DNA of 48,803 bases from Nitrospirota bacterium (GTDB taxonomy: Bacteria; Nitrospirota; Thermodesulfovibrionia; Thermodesulfovibrionales; JdFR-85). Below, piece by piece: positions 27,449 to 35,622 of the stretch. A program made the translations under genes and the position numbers. The notes under the pieces were generated by a model. That model had not been told where the DNA came from and ran no database searches. It worked only from the letters and a program-made list of their open reading frames with translations. The stretch lies in NCBI GenBank assembly GCA_011321725.1, contig DROX01000128.1, positions 1 to 48,803 of the forward strand. Reading direction: 5' to 3'. Each line of letters starts with the position of its first letter. Position 1 is the stretch's first letter.

Positions 27449-28000
27449 TCAAGGGCATCTCTGGCTATCCTCTTTGTCTTTACGGACAGTGGTTATCTCG
27501 CCTGAAACATTCACAGACCTTATCAGGCTATCCAGCACAGGACAGTGTTGTATCACCTTCTCTGACAGGGCTTTAACCCTCTCCTCGTCATCGGGGGATT
27601 CAATCTTAAGGTTGTATCTTATCTCGGAAAATCCAGGTGGAACAGTGTCGTCAACCATGAAAAGCCCCCTCAGGTCAAGGGACCCTTCAATATCAACGGA
27701 AAGTGACTCTATTGTTATACCCTCATGTACAGCAAACTCGTAAAGTGCACCCTCAATGCATGCCGCGAGGGCACAGAGAAGCAGTTCAATAGGATTTGGT
27801 GCCCTGTCTGTACCACCTGCAGGCTCTGGATAGTCAGCAGCCACAACATGCTTTCTCACCCTTGTCTCTGTGTACAGTCCGTAGACATGCCGTGATGACA
27901 CCCCTGGTCTGTACCGGGCCGCCTCGGGCTTCCTTTTGAAAAGGGCCATCCTTCTTGAGACGATCTCCTTCAGCCTTTCATTGTCATACTCCTGTTCCAT
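27449..28000 (-). CDS. OsmC-family protein 1
   Basis: Start at internal Met (MEQEYDNERLKEIVSRRMALFKRKPEAARYRP...); NPIELLLCALAACIEGAL...EKVIQHCPVLDSL with both Cys present; RBS-like GGAGG upstream. Confidence 0.88.
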   Translation of the reverse strand: MEQEYDNERLKEIVSRRMALFKRKPEAARYRPGVSSRHVYGLYTETRVRKHVVAADYPEPAGGTDRAPNPIELLLCALAACIEGALYEFAVHEGITIESLSVDIEGSLDLRGLFMVDDTVPPGFSEIRYNLKIESPDDEERVKALSEKVIQHCPVLDSLIRSVNVSGEITTVRKDKEDSQRCP

Positions 28001-28034
28001 ATAACCTCCTTTACCTGGATTGTTATCCAACAAT

Positions 28035-28051
28035 AGCAATATCAATACCAG
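28035..28051 (-). promoter_or_regulatory. Candidate sigma54 promoter CTGGTATTGATATTGCT for osmC-like gene 1
   Basis: Minus strand, exact GG-N10-GC; predicted start about 24 nt before ATG at 28000. Confidence 0.65.
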
Positions 28052-28056
28052 CCACA

Positions 28057-28121
28057 CCGCTTACTCATTAACCCATCCACTCATCCACCCATCCACTCAT
28101 TTACTGCTCACCGCTCACTGG
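28057..28121. repeat. Octamer/heptamer tandem array (reverse orientation)
   Basis: TTACTCAT TAACCCAT CCACTCAT CCACCCAT CCACTCAT TTACTGCTCACCGCTCACTG. Confidence 0.85.
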
Positions 28122-28153
28122 TTCTTAGCATATTATTTGCATAGTTATTTTGT

Positions 28154-29014
28154 ATGAAGACTACTATCGTAACAGGAATGCTCGGTGCAGGAAAGACCTC
28201 CTTCATCCTGAATCATCTGAAGCATGCAGTGGAAAAGACCGTTGTGCTGGTCAACGACTTTGGCAGGGCCGGGGTGGATGGTGAGATAATCTCACAACGG
28301 AACACCGATACGATTGAGCTCCCAAGCGGATGTGTATGCTGCACCTTGAGGTATGACCTGCTCACAACACTTCAAAGGATAACGAATGAGTTACAACCAG
28401 AGCATCTCCTCATTGAACCCAGCGGCATCGCATCACCTTCAGCTGTACTTGAGGCGCTTCATGAATCGGGCATCACCAGATATGCTGTTGTAACTCTGGT
28501 TGACCCTGTAGAGTTTCTGGAGACCCATGATTCCGGTATGTATGGTGCCTTTTTTGAGGACCAGATCAGGAACGCTGATATGGTCCTCCTCAACAAGACC
28601 GACATAGCCAGACCCGAGGTGGTTGAAAGGACATGGGAGATTGTACATGAAATGAACCCCTTTGCTGTTGTATTTAAGACCTCTTATGGAAGGATTGACA
28701 CCCCTTTAAAGATGCACAACCATGAGCAGCCCCTGAAACGGGAAGGCCACATCCATCTTGAAACCATAACCCTTAATATACCGCAGGGTGCATCATATGA
28801 GGGGATAAAAAGACTCTTCCATCGGATTCTCTCGGGGAGTTTCGGGAAGGTACTCAGGGCAAAAGGGCTTGTGCAGACCGATTCAGGCCCCTACAGATTT
28901 GACTATACATCAAAGAGGTTGAACATAGAGTTTTTCTCTTCCCATATATCAAGAAGCCGTATAGTGATCATAGGCAACGGGCTTGATGCCAGTGCTATTG
29001 AGACATCCCTTTAG
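28154..29014 (+). CDS. CobW/HypB/UreG (P47K) family GTPase metallochaperone
   Basis: TIVTGMLGAGKTSFILNHL Walker A, SGCVCCTLRYDLL (CxCC), LLNKTDIARPE. Confidence 0.9.
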   Translation: MKTTIVTGMLGAGKTSFILNHLKHAVEKTVVLVNDFGRAGVDGEIISQRNTDTIELPSGCVCCTLRYDLLTTLQRITNELQPEHLLIEPSGIASPSAVLEALHESGITRYAVVTLVDPVEFLETHDSGMYGAFFEDQIRNADMVLLNKTDIARPEVVERTWEIVHEMNPFAVVFKTSYGRIDTPLKMHNHEQPLKREGHIHLETITLNIPQGASYEGIKRLFHRILSGSFGKVLRAKGLVQTDSGPYRFDYTSKRLNIEFFSSHISRSRIVIIGNGLDASAIETSL

Positions 29015-29025
29015 GGCTTCCCAAA

Positions 29026-29244
29026 CTATCTTGTAATAAGGAACTCGTACTCTCTATCGCCCTCTTTGATATCCAGCAACCTGAAGCCTGTCCTTTTAGC
29101 CAGTGCAGGGATGTCTGTACGTGAGCCAGGGTCAGTGGTTATCACCTTCAGGACCTCTCCTTCAGCGATCTCATTCAAGGCCTTTTTTGTCTTTATGACC
29201 GGCATGGGGCAGACAAGACCTCTGAGATCAAGCACCCTTTCCAT
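29026..29244 (-). CDS. TusA/SirA-family sulfurtransferase
   Basis: Start at Met 29244 with strong RBS; MERVLDLRGLVCPMPVIKTKKALNEIAEGEVLKVITTDPGSRTDIPALAKRTG. Confidence 0.92.
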   Translation of the reverse strand: MERVLDLRGLVCPMPVIKTKKALNEIAEGEVLKVITTDPGSRTDIPALAKRTGFRLLDIKEGDREYEFLITR

Positions 29245-29404
29245 AACCTCCTCCTTTAAAAAGTTGTCTGGTTTGTTTCGTTTATCCCGTTTGTCTGGTT
29301 CATGTAGCCCTTGTGTTATAAATTCAACTGAATTCCGGGGTTCAGAGTTCACTGTTTGTTACCATTTACCTGTCCTTTCCTTATCCACCCCTTTGCCCAA
29401 TATC

Positions 29405-29421
29405 ATGCAAATAATGTACCT
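29405..29421 (-). promoter_or_regulatory. Candidate sigma54 promoter AGGTACATTATTTGCAT for tusA-like gene
   Basis: Minus strand, exact GG-N10-GC (GG 29420-29419, GC 29408-29407). Confidence 0.55.
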
Positions 29422-29515
29422 CACTCACCAATCTGGAGCTGTCCCATGGGTCAAGGGCTGATCCAGTGCACCCAGGATGTTTGACAGGGCAGCCTCTTTT
29501 TAAAAATAATAGATT

Positions 29516-31015
29516 ATGGATGATGCTGAGGTCAGCAGAAGAATCTTAAACAACAACAAAGGGCTGTCCATTCTTTACAAGATCTCCCTTACCCTCAGCA
29601 AATCACTTGACCTGAAGACAATCCTGAAAGATGCACTTGATGAGATACTTGAATTCATGGGTGTTGATGCAGGGGTTATCTATATAATCAACGAGGAGAC
29701 CCTTGAGATGATACCCGTAACCTTCAAGAATCTCTCCGAAGAGGTGATCAGGGATTTAACAGAGGTAAAGGTAAGGGTGGGTGAATGCATGTGCGGAAGC
29801 ATAGCAGAGGCTGACAGGGAGGTTGTCATATACGAGAAGGCATCCCATGATGTAAGGTTCACAAGGGAATCCCTCAAAAAGGAGGGGATGGAATTCTATG
29901 TAGGCCTTCCCATAAAGGCAAAGGGCAAGGTGATCGGTGTACTGTGCGTGATAAACCATGAACCCTTCTATCCATCCTCGGAACTCCTTGATATCCTCCG
30001 CGCCACCACCGTGCCCCTTGGCCTTGCAATTGAGAACTCCCTTCTCTTTGAAAACCTGAAGAGCGAACTGAAGGAGAACAAGAAGTATTACAACTTTGAA
30101 AACATCATAACAGGCAACCCTGTTATGCTTGAACTTCTCAATACAGTAAGGAAGATCGTTGACATCCCAACCACTGTACTTATTACCGGCGAAAGCGGCA
30201 CGGGCAAGGAACTCTTTGCAAGGGCAATCCACTATAACAGCCTCCGAAAGGACAGGCCCTTCATAGCGATAAACTGCTCTGCCATCCCTGAGAGTCTGCT
30301 TGAGAGCGAGCTCTTCGGATATGAAAAGGGTGCCTTCACAGGTGCTTCCACATCAAAGAGGGGGCTCATTAAGTCAGCAGAGGGGGGTACGCTTTTTCTT
30401 GATGAGATAAACTCAATGGATGCAAAGCTGCAGTCAAAACTGCTGAGGTTCCTCCAGGATATGAGCTTCTATCCAGTTGGGGCCACTGTTGCGGTGCGTG
30501 TGGATGTAAGGATAATCGCTGCCACAAATGAGGATATAGAGAGATCAATCAGGAAGGGCACATTCAGGGAAGACCTCTACTACCGTCTTAATGTGGTGAG
30601 GCTTGATATTCCTCCCCTCAGGGAAAGAAGGGAGGATATACCACTTTTATGCAAGTTCTTCCTGCACAAATACAACAGGAAGATAAACAAGAATATCAGA
30701 AGAATATCAGATGGTGCCTTCTCCATACTCTACAACTACCCCTGGCCCGGAAATGTAAGGGAACTGGAGAATACCATTGAACATGCCGTCATACTTGACG
30801 ATGACGGCGTGATCTCCCGTGAGGACCTCCCCAGAAGGCTCATACAGGGTATCTCCAGGGATGAGGACAATGATCTCTCCCTTGCAAGCCTGGAGAAAAG
30901 ACATATTGAGATGGTCCTTGCCCTTACCGGTGGCAACAGGAAAGAGGCATCAAGGATACTTGGAATCAATCCTGCCACATTATGGAGGAAGCTCAAGAAC
31001 TACAAACTCAACTGA
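29516..31015 (+). CDS. GAF domain sigma54-dependent transcriptional activator
   Basis: 499 aa; N-terminal GAF; GESGTGKELFARAIHYNS, ELFGYEKGAFTGA (GAFTGA), C-terminal Fis-type HTH (NRKEASRILGINPATLWRKLKNY). Confidence 0.95.
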   Translation: MDDAEVSRRILNNNKGLSILYKISLTLSKSLDLKTILKDALDEILEFMGVDAGVIYIINEETLEMIPVTFKNLSEEVIRDLTEVKVRVGECMCGSIAEADREVVIYEKASHDVRFTRESLKKEGMEFYVGLPIKAKGKVIGVLCVINHEPFYPSSELLDILRATTVPLGLAIENSLLFENLKSELKENKKYYNFENIITGNPVMLELLNTVRKIVDIPTTVLITGESGTGKELFARAIHYNSLRKDRPFIAINCSAIPESLLESELFGYEKGAFTGASTSKRGLIKSAEGGTLFLDEINSMDAKLQSKLLRFLQDMSFYPVGATVAVRVDVRIIAATNEDIERSIRKGTFREDLYYRLNVVRLDIPPLRERREDIPLLCKFFLHKYNRKINKNIRRISDGAFSILYNYPWPGNVRELENTIEHAVILDDDGVISREDLPRRLIQGISRDEDNDLSLASLEKRHIEMVLALTGGNRKEASRILGINPATLWRKLKNYKLN

Positions 31016-31077
31016 ATTGCATTTTGCAATCCCACCTGCCCTTCAGCATTGCATTTTTCAACCAGCCCGTAAGATAC

Positions 31078-31211
31078 AGTGAGCAGTGAGCAGTGAGCAG
31101 TAAATGGGTGGATGAGTGGATGAGTGGATGGGTGGATGAGTAGATGAGTAGATGAGTAGATGAGTTAATGAGTGGATGGGTGGATGAGTGAGCGGTGGGT
31201 GGTGAGCGGGG
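31078..31211. repeat. Largest octamer tandem array (about 11 x ATGRGTRR) flanked by GTGAGCA-type heptamers
   Basis: AGTGAGCAGTGAGCAGTGAGCAGTAA then ATGGGTGG ATGAGTGG ATGAGTGG ATGGGTGG ATGAGTAG x3 ATGAGTTA ATGAGTGG ATGGGTGG ATGAGTGA then GCGGTGGGTGGTGAGCGG. Confidence 0.92.
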
Positions 31212-31222
31212 TAAGGGGCTTG

Positions 31223-31239
31223 AGGCATGTTTATTGCTA
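31223..31239 (+). promoter_or_regulatory. Candidate sigma54 promoter AGGCATGTTTATTGCTA for osmC-like gene 2
   Basis: Exact GG-N10-GC (31224-25, 31236-37); predicted start about 28 nt before ATG 31277, which has an AAGGAGG RBS. Confidence 0.65.
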
Positions 31240-31276
31240 CATAAGAGCAAAACCATTTTCAAGGAGGTAAGAGGCA

Positions 31277-31807
31277 ATGGCTTTAATCAATGGACTGGAC
31301 ACGGAAAAACTGATGCAGGTGGTTGAACAGGTAAAGCAGAACTGGGAGGCTGGAAGGACTGTCTGGAAGGCTTCGTCCAGATGGCTTGGCGGATTCAAGG
31401 TGGAAACATCATCCCGTGACTTCAGAATCCAATTTGACGAACCCGAAATGCTCTGTGGCACTGACACAGCCGCAAACCCTGTTGAGGTGGTACTGCAGGC
31501 ATATGGTGCATGCCTGACTATAGGTTATGCAATGAACGCAGCCGTAAGGGGTATAAGGCTTGATGATATCCAGATTGAGCTTGAAGGTGAGATTGACCTC
31601 CCGGGCTTTCTGGGCCTTGAACCACCGGAATCACTGAACATGGACAAGCTTCCCGGATACAAATCAATCACTGTCAGGGTAAAGATAAAAGGTGATGCCG
31701 ATGCAAATACCCTGAAGGAACTTCACGAGCATGTGGTAAGCACATCCCCTGTGGGTATAACCCTTGCGAGACCTGTTGAGATCAAGACAGAGTTAGAGGT
31801 TCTATAG
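31277..31807 (+). CDS. OsmC-family protein 2 (second active-site Cys apparently replaced)
   Basis: 176 aa; NPVEVVLQAYGACLTIGYAM...HEHVVSTSPVGITLARPVEI. Confidence 0.85.
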   Translation: MALINGLDTEKLMQVVEQVKQNWEAGRTVWKASSRWLGGFKVETSSRDFRIQFDEPEMLCGTDTAANPVEVVLQAYGACLTIGYAMNAAVRGIRLDDIQIELEGEIDLPGFLGLEPPESLNMDKLPGYKSITVRVKIKGDADANTLKELHEHVVSTSPVGITLARPVEIKTELEVL

Positions 31808-32215
31808 ATGGAGATGATGTTAGAGAAGATTGACGACAGGACAAAAGAGGAGGAGATCTTTGTTGTACTATGCGCATCAGGATTCAACCATATTACCAGG
31901 GCACGCTCTGCATTGATGTTTGCCACACTTGCTGCAACCGCGGAATGCAGAACCATCCTCTATGCGGTACAGGAGTGTGTTGATATCCTGGTCAAAGGGG
32001 CCATAGAAAGGATGGAAAAACCGGGTCCCAACACACCTACACTCTCCCAGAGGCTCCGTGAGGCACTTGATGCTGGTGTTGAAATCCTCTGCTGTACACA
32101 GAGCATGGCAAACAAGGGGATTGAAGAAAAGGACCTTATTGAAGGCGTGAGACCCGCAGGTGCAATGACCCTGATTGACCTTGCCACAAAGGCGCGGGGT
32201 GTACTGTCTTTTTGA
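31808..32215 (+). CDS. DsrE/DsrF-like sulfur-relay family protein
   Basis: 135 aa; FVVLCASGFNHITRARSALMFATLAA...GVEILCCTQSMANKGIEEKDLIEGVRPAGAMTLIDLA. Confidence 0.8.
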   Translation: MEMMLEKIDDRTKEEEIFVVLCASGFNHITRARSALMFATLAATAECRTILYAVQECVDILVKGAIERMEKPGPNTPTLSQRLREALDAGVEILCCTQSMANKGIEEKDLIEGVRPAGAMTLIDLATKARGVLSF

Positions 32216-32236
32216 TACACCGCTGGCAGGGGGCCT

Positions 32237-33352
32237 TTATCCTCCTTTCCTTTGCAGAAGAGACCTGATAAACCTCCCTGCCAGTGGCTCCTCTTTGGTC
32301 AGGGCACCATGGGGGCATACCTCAACACAGCAGTAGCACCTGATACATCTCTCATAGTCAAACTCAATGGCACTGGATGCCTTCTCAATAGCCCTGGCAG
32401 GGCAGTAGCTCCAGCATTGACCACACTGGAGACACTTGTTGACATCAACAACAGGTCTTTCAATCAGATGCCGCCTCATAAAGGGGTGGAGCATTGTTGG
32501 ACCAAATATCAAGGGCCCAAGCTTTGGCAACCTGAAATTCTTGATATCCCTTTTATTGCCCTGTATTGTTATCTCCTCAGGCTTATACCCTTTTGCAAAG
32601 GCTGCTTTATTTGTCAATAACCTCTCTGGTGGAATCCCCAGCAGTCTGCAGACAGCTATGTCAAGGGCTGTAATGTCATCACTGCCAAGGATCAAGTTTA
32701 ACCTCACAGGGGTACCGCTCTTACCAGGCCCGTTACCCTCCATTGCAAGCACACCATCCATTATTGTGAAAAGGGGATTGACCCTTTTGGCTATCAGATA
32801 GAGCAGCTCGGCAAAACGTATCCTGTCCACACCTGTCCTGAGATGCCATCGGGGCTTCCTGAGCCCCACAATACAACCGAAGAGGTTCTTCACGGAAAGG
32901 GTCAGAAGCATCTGGCCATGGGTCTTGAGCTTCGGAAGATTGATGACATGGTCAGCCTCAAGTACATCCCTGGCGATCTCCACCATACCGAAGGGTTCAC
33001 CAATGTCAACCTCTGCGGTCTCCTTGAACTCCCTTGACTCCAGATCAAGATGACCCAGTTCGTCAAGATAACCTCCCTCCTTCAGGATCTTCTTGAAGCT
33101 ACCTATGGCAGGACTGTCTGATATCTGAACCCTTGCTCCCCTATCAATGAGATACTCCGCCACAACCCTCACGATCACCGGATGGGTAATTACCGCCTTC
33201 TCAGGAGGTGCGGCGGCAAGAAGGTTTGGCTTCAACACCACCCTGTCTCCGCCCCTGATTCTTCCACCGTCAAGCCTCTCCAGCAGGGGGTAAAGTCTCT
33301 CCTTCAGGCCCCTGTATTCGTAATCAGCTTCTACTATGATCACCTCTGGCAT
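32237..33352 (-). CDS. DUF362 domain protein with C-terminal 2x4Fe-4S ferredoxin domain
   Basis: 371 aa; VVLKPNLLAAAPPEKAVITHP, NLPKLKTHGQMLLTLSVKNLFGCIVGLRKPRWHL; CLQCGQCWSYCP and CIRCYCCVEVCP. Confidence 0.92.
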   Translation of the reverse strand: MPEVIIVEADYEYRGLKERLYPLLERLDGGRIRGGDRVVLKPNLLAAAPPEKAVITHPVIVRVVAEYLIDRGARVQISDSPAIGSFKKILKEGGYLDELGHLDLESREFKETAEVDIGEPFGMVEIARDVLEADHVINLPKLKTHGQMLLTLSVKNLFGCIVGLRKPRWHLRTGVDRIRFAELLYLIAKRVNPLFTIMDGVLAMEGNGPGKSGTPVRLNLILGSDDITALDIAVCRLLGIPPERLLTNKAAFAKGYKPEEITIQGNKRDIKNFRLPKLGPLIFGPTMLHPFMRRHLIERPVVDVNKCLQCGQCWSYCPARAIEKASSAIEFDYERCIRCYCCVEVCPHGALTKEEPLAGRFIRSLLQRKGG

Positions 33353-34479
33353 ATCCTGCTCCTCAGCCTCCCTATCCTGTAATCAAGAAGGAGATCAACA
33401 AACCTCTCATCCCTTATGGGCAGCCCGCTGAAATAAAAGAGATGTCCCCTGCAGTTACAATCAGATGAACCAAACCCCCTCAGGGTATCCTCTGCAATCA
33501 TCCCCATATCTGCCGCTATCAGACATTCAAGCCTCTCGGATGAACGCACTGGCAGGATGCTCACAAGCTCAGCGTGGTCCCTCAGATAGTCTATATGCCA
33601 GCGGGCCTTCTTACGCCTCCTCCTGTGCCTCTGCATCCGTGCCTTCAGGGCCTTCTCAGCAGAGCCCACATATACGTAATATCCCCTTCTGAAGGGGATT
33701 TCCCCGAGGGAACCGGTCCTTATTTTCTTGTCTCTTTCAACAAAGAGGACAACCATGTATGCACCCCTGTCCACCATCTCTGTTTCAAGAATCTGCCATG
33801 GTATCTGAAGGGGCCTCACCATACTGTCCAGCTCCAGGTCATTATTCCATCTCAATGACAATGCCTCTATGAAGAGGCTCTCCCTGTTTCTGTAGAGTGC
33901 CAGAGAAAAATCCATGTCTGTATGGTATTCAGGAAGGAAATACCCCACCTCATCGGTGCTTACAAGGAATAAGACCCCTGCATCCATGCCGGCTCTCTTG
34001 ACCTCTGAAAGCTCCTGCAGGTGTCTCTGCCCCCTTTTCGTCTCTGCATCAGGAAACATGGCTATACCCTTGTGAAATAATGTACATGACTTCACCTCTA
34101 ACAATAGCTCTCCTTTGTCCTTTCCAAGGAGGAAGTCAAACCTGCTTCTTCCATGGGGATACTCCCTCTTCAGAACCCTGTATCCCTCAAGGCCTGGTAC
34201 CTTATTGTTCTCTATAAGCCACCGGGCCACATCATTCACCCTGTGGGTGTGTAACATCACAATGGAACCGTCCTTCTCTACTGCAACGGCTGTATGCCCT
34301 GTCCGGGTATTGTTTTTTACAAGATACACGGATCTGCCGGGCAGCAAGAGCTCCCAGAGTCTCCCCGGGTTTGGCAGGTAGGCTTCAATGCTCCTGCCAT
34401 TGCCTTCGCAGGATATGACAAATCTATTGACCCGCTCCTTGAAATCTGCCTTTATAATATTCTCAAAATACCTCGTCAT
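33340..34479 (-). CDS. SfsA-like protein fused to a C-terminal GIY-YIG/DUF123 domain
   Basis: 379 aa; YLPNPGRLWELLLPG...RSRFDFLLG...LLEVKSCTL (SfsA) then RRGYYVYVGSAEKALKARMQRHRRRRKKARWHIDYL...GSSDCNCRGHLFYF (DUF123). Confidence 0.88.
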   Translation of the reverse strand: MTRYFENIIKADFKERVNRFVISCEGNGRSIEAYLPNPGRLWELLLPGRSVYLVKNNTRTGHTAVAVEKDGSIVMLHTHRVNDVARWLIENNKVPGLEGYRVLKREYPHGRSRFDFLLGKDKGELLLEVKSCTLFHKGIAMFPDAETKRGQRHLQELSEVKRAGMDAGVLFLVSTDEVGYFLPEYHTDMDFSLALYRNRESLFIEALSLRWNNDLELDSMVRPLQIPWQILETEMVDRGAYMVVLFVERDKKIRTGSLGEIPFRRGYYVYVGSAEKALKARMQRHRRRRKKARWHIDYLRDHAELVSILPVRSSERLECLIAADMGMIAEDTLRGFGSSDCNCRGHLFYFSGLPIRDERFVDLLLDYRIGRLRSRICQR

Positions 34480-34509
34480 GGATAAGATGGCCTGTTATTA
34501 CCCACCCCC

Positions 34510-34613
34510 TGCTCACTGCTCACTCTTTAACCCATCCACCCATCCACCCATCCACCCATTCACTCATTAACTCATTAACCCATCCACTCATCCACCCATT
34601 TACTGCTCACCGC
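34510..34613. repeat. Octamer/heptamer tandem array (reverse orientation)
   Basis: GCTCACTGCTCACTCTTTAA then CCCATCCA-type octamers, ending TTTACTGCTCACCGC. Confidence 0.9.
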
Positions 34614-34646
34614 AGATTATCTTGCAACTGATAGTCACAGTCATTT

Positions 34647-35621
34647 TCAGTAGAGATGACAGGCTATCTTCCTGCCAGCATGCTCAATCAATTCAGGCTC
34701 GTGTCTTTCACAGATGCCCTTTGCAGAAGGGCATCTGTTCCTGAAAAGACAACCTCCTTCTACCTGTGCAGCTGATATGACCCTGAACCTCCCCCTTGTC
34801 TCATCCCTTCCGCTTTTCAGGTCAGCAAGACCCCTCAGCTTGGGGATTGAGTCAATCAACAACTCCGTATAGGGATGAAGGGGGTTGTTGAAGAGCTGTT
34901 CCGCCTCTGCCTCCTCTACTACCCTTCCAAGGTACATCACAGCCACCCTGTCAGCAAAGTAATTCACCACATTAAGATCATGACTTATGAAGATATAGGT
35001 GAGGTTTTCCCTCTCCCTCAGTTCATTCATCAGGTTCAGGATCTGGGCCTGTATGGATACATCCAGAGAAGACAATGGCTCATCAGCTACTATAACCTCG
35101 GGTGAAAGTGCAAGGGCCCTCGCAATGGATATCCTCTGGCGCTGCCCACCACTGAACTGGTGGGGATAGCGGTGCATATGCTCCTCCTTAAGCCCCACTA
35201 ACTCAAGGAGTTCCACAACCCGCCCTTTCAGGTCCTCTTTCTTTCTGACAATCTCGTGAATCCTCAGAGGCTCAGAGATGATGGAATACACTGACATCCT
35301 TGGATTAAGGGATGCAAAGGGGTCCTGGAATACCACCTGTACCGCCCTGCGGTAACTCCTGAGCTCATTCCCCTTCAGGGAAAAGACATCCCTGTCACGG
35401 AAAAAGACCTTCCCCTCTGTTGGTCTCAGCAGCCTCAGAATCAACCTCGCAAGGGTGGATTTACCCGAACCGCTCTCACCTACAAGGGCAAAGACAGACC
35501 TTTCCCTTACGGAGATATTCACATCCTTCAGTGCTGTCAGTAGATGCCCCTTCCTGAACACACCTGTCTTTATTGTGAACTGCTTTGTCAGTGCCTCTGT
35601 CCTTATTATCTCCATGGACAT
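34647..35621 (-). CDS. Oligopeptide/dipeptide ABC transporter ATP-binding protein (OppF/DppF-like)
   Basis: 324 aa; GESGSGKSTLARLILRLL, FSGGQRQRISIARALALSPEVIVADEPLSSLDVSIQ; C-terminal CLFRNRCPSAKGICERHEPEL. Confidence 0.93.
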   Translation of the reverse strand: MSMEIIRTEALTKQFTIKTGVFRKGHLLTALKDVNISVRERSVFALVGESGSGKSTLARLILRLLRPTEGKVFFRDRDVFSLKGNELRSYRRAVQVVFQDPFASLNPRMSVYSIISEPLRIHEIVRKKEDLKGRVVELLELVGLKEEHMHRYPHQFSGGQRQRISIARALALSPEVIVADEPLSSLDVSIQAQILNLMNELRERENLTYIFISHDLNVVNYFADRVAVMYLGRVVEEAEAEQLFNNPLHPYTELLIDSIPKLRGLADLKSGRDETRGRFRVISAAQVEGGCLFRNRCPSAKGICERHEPELIEHAGRKIACHLY

Positions 35622-35622
35622 C

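Noticed and set aside
28126-28142. Possible sigma54 promoter for cobW (TTAGCATATTATTTGCAT)
   Set aside because: Spacing fits but the -24 GG is AG, and the predicted start falls at the ATG; too weak to claim.
31078-31211. Tandem repeats considered as a CRISPR array
   Set aside because: Units are contiguous 7-8 bp degenerate repeats without spacers; no cas genes in the window.
31008-31277. 89-aa minus-strand ORF with 8-aa periodic STHPLIHS-like repeats
   Set aside because: The periodicity is produced by the 8-bp DNA tandem array (24 bp = 8 codons) read through in frame; not evidence of a repeat protein.
34480-34509. Possible GG-N10-GC match upstream of the sfsA-like gene
   Set aside because: The -12 element lacks TTGC; fits only by relaxing the consensus.
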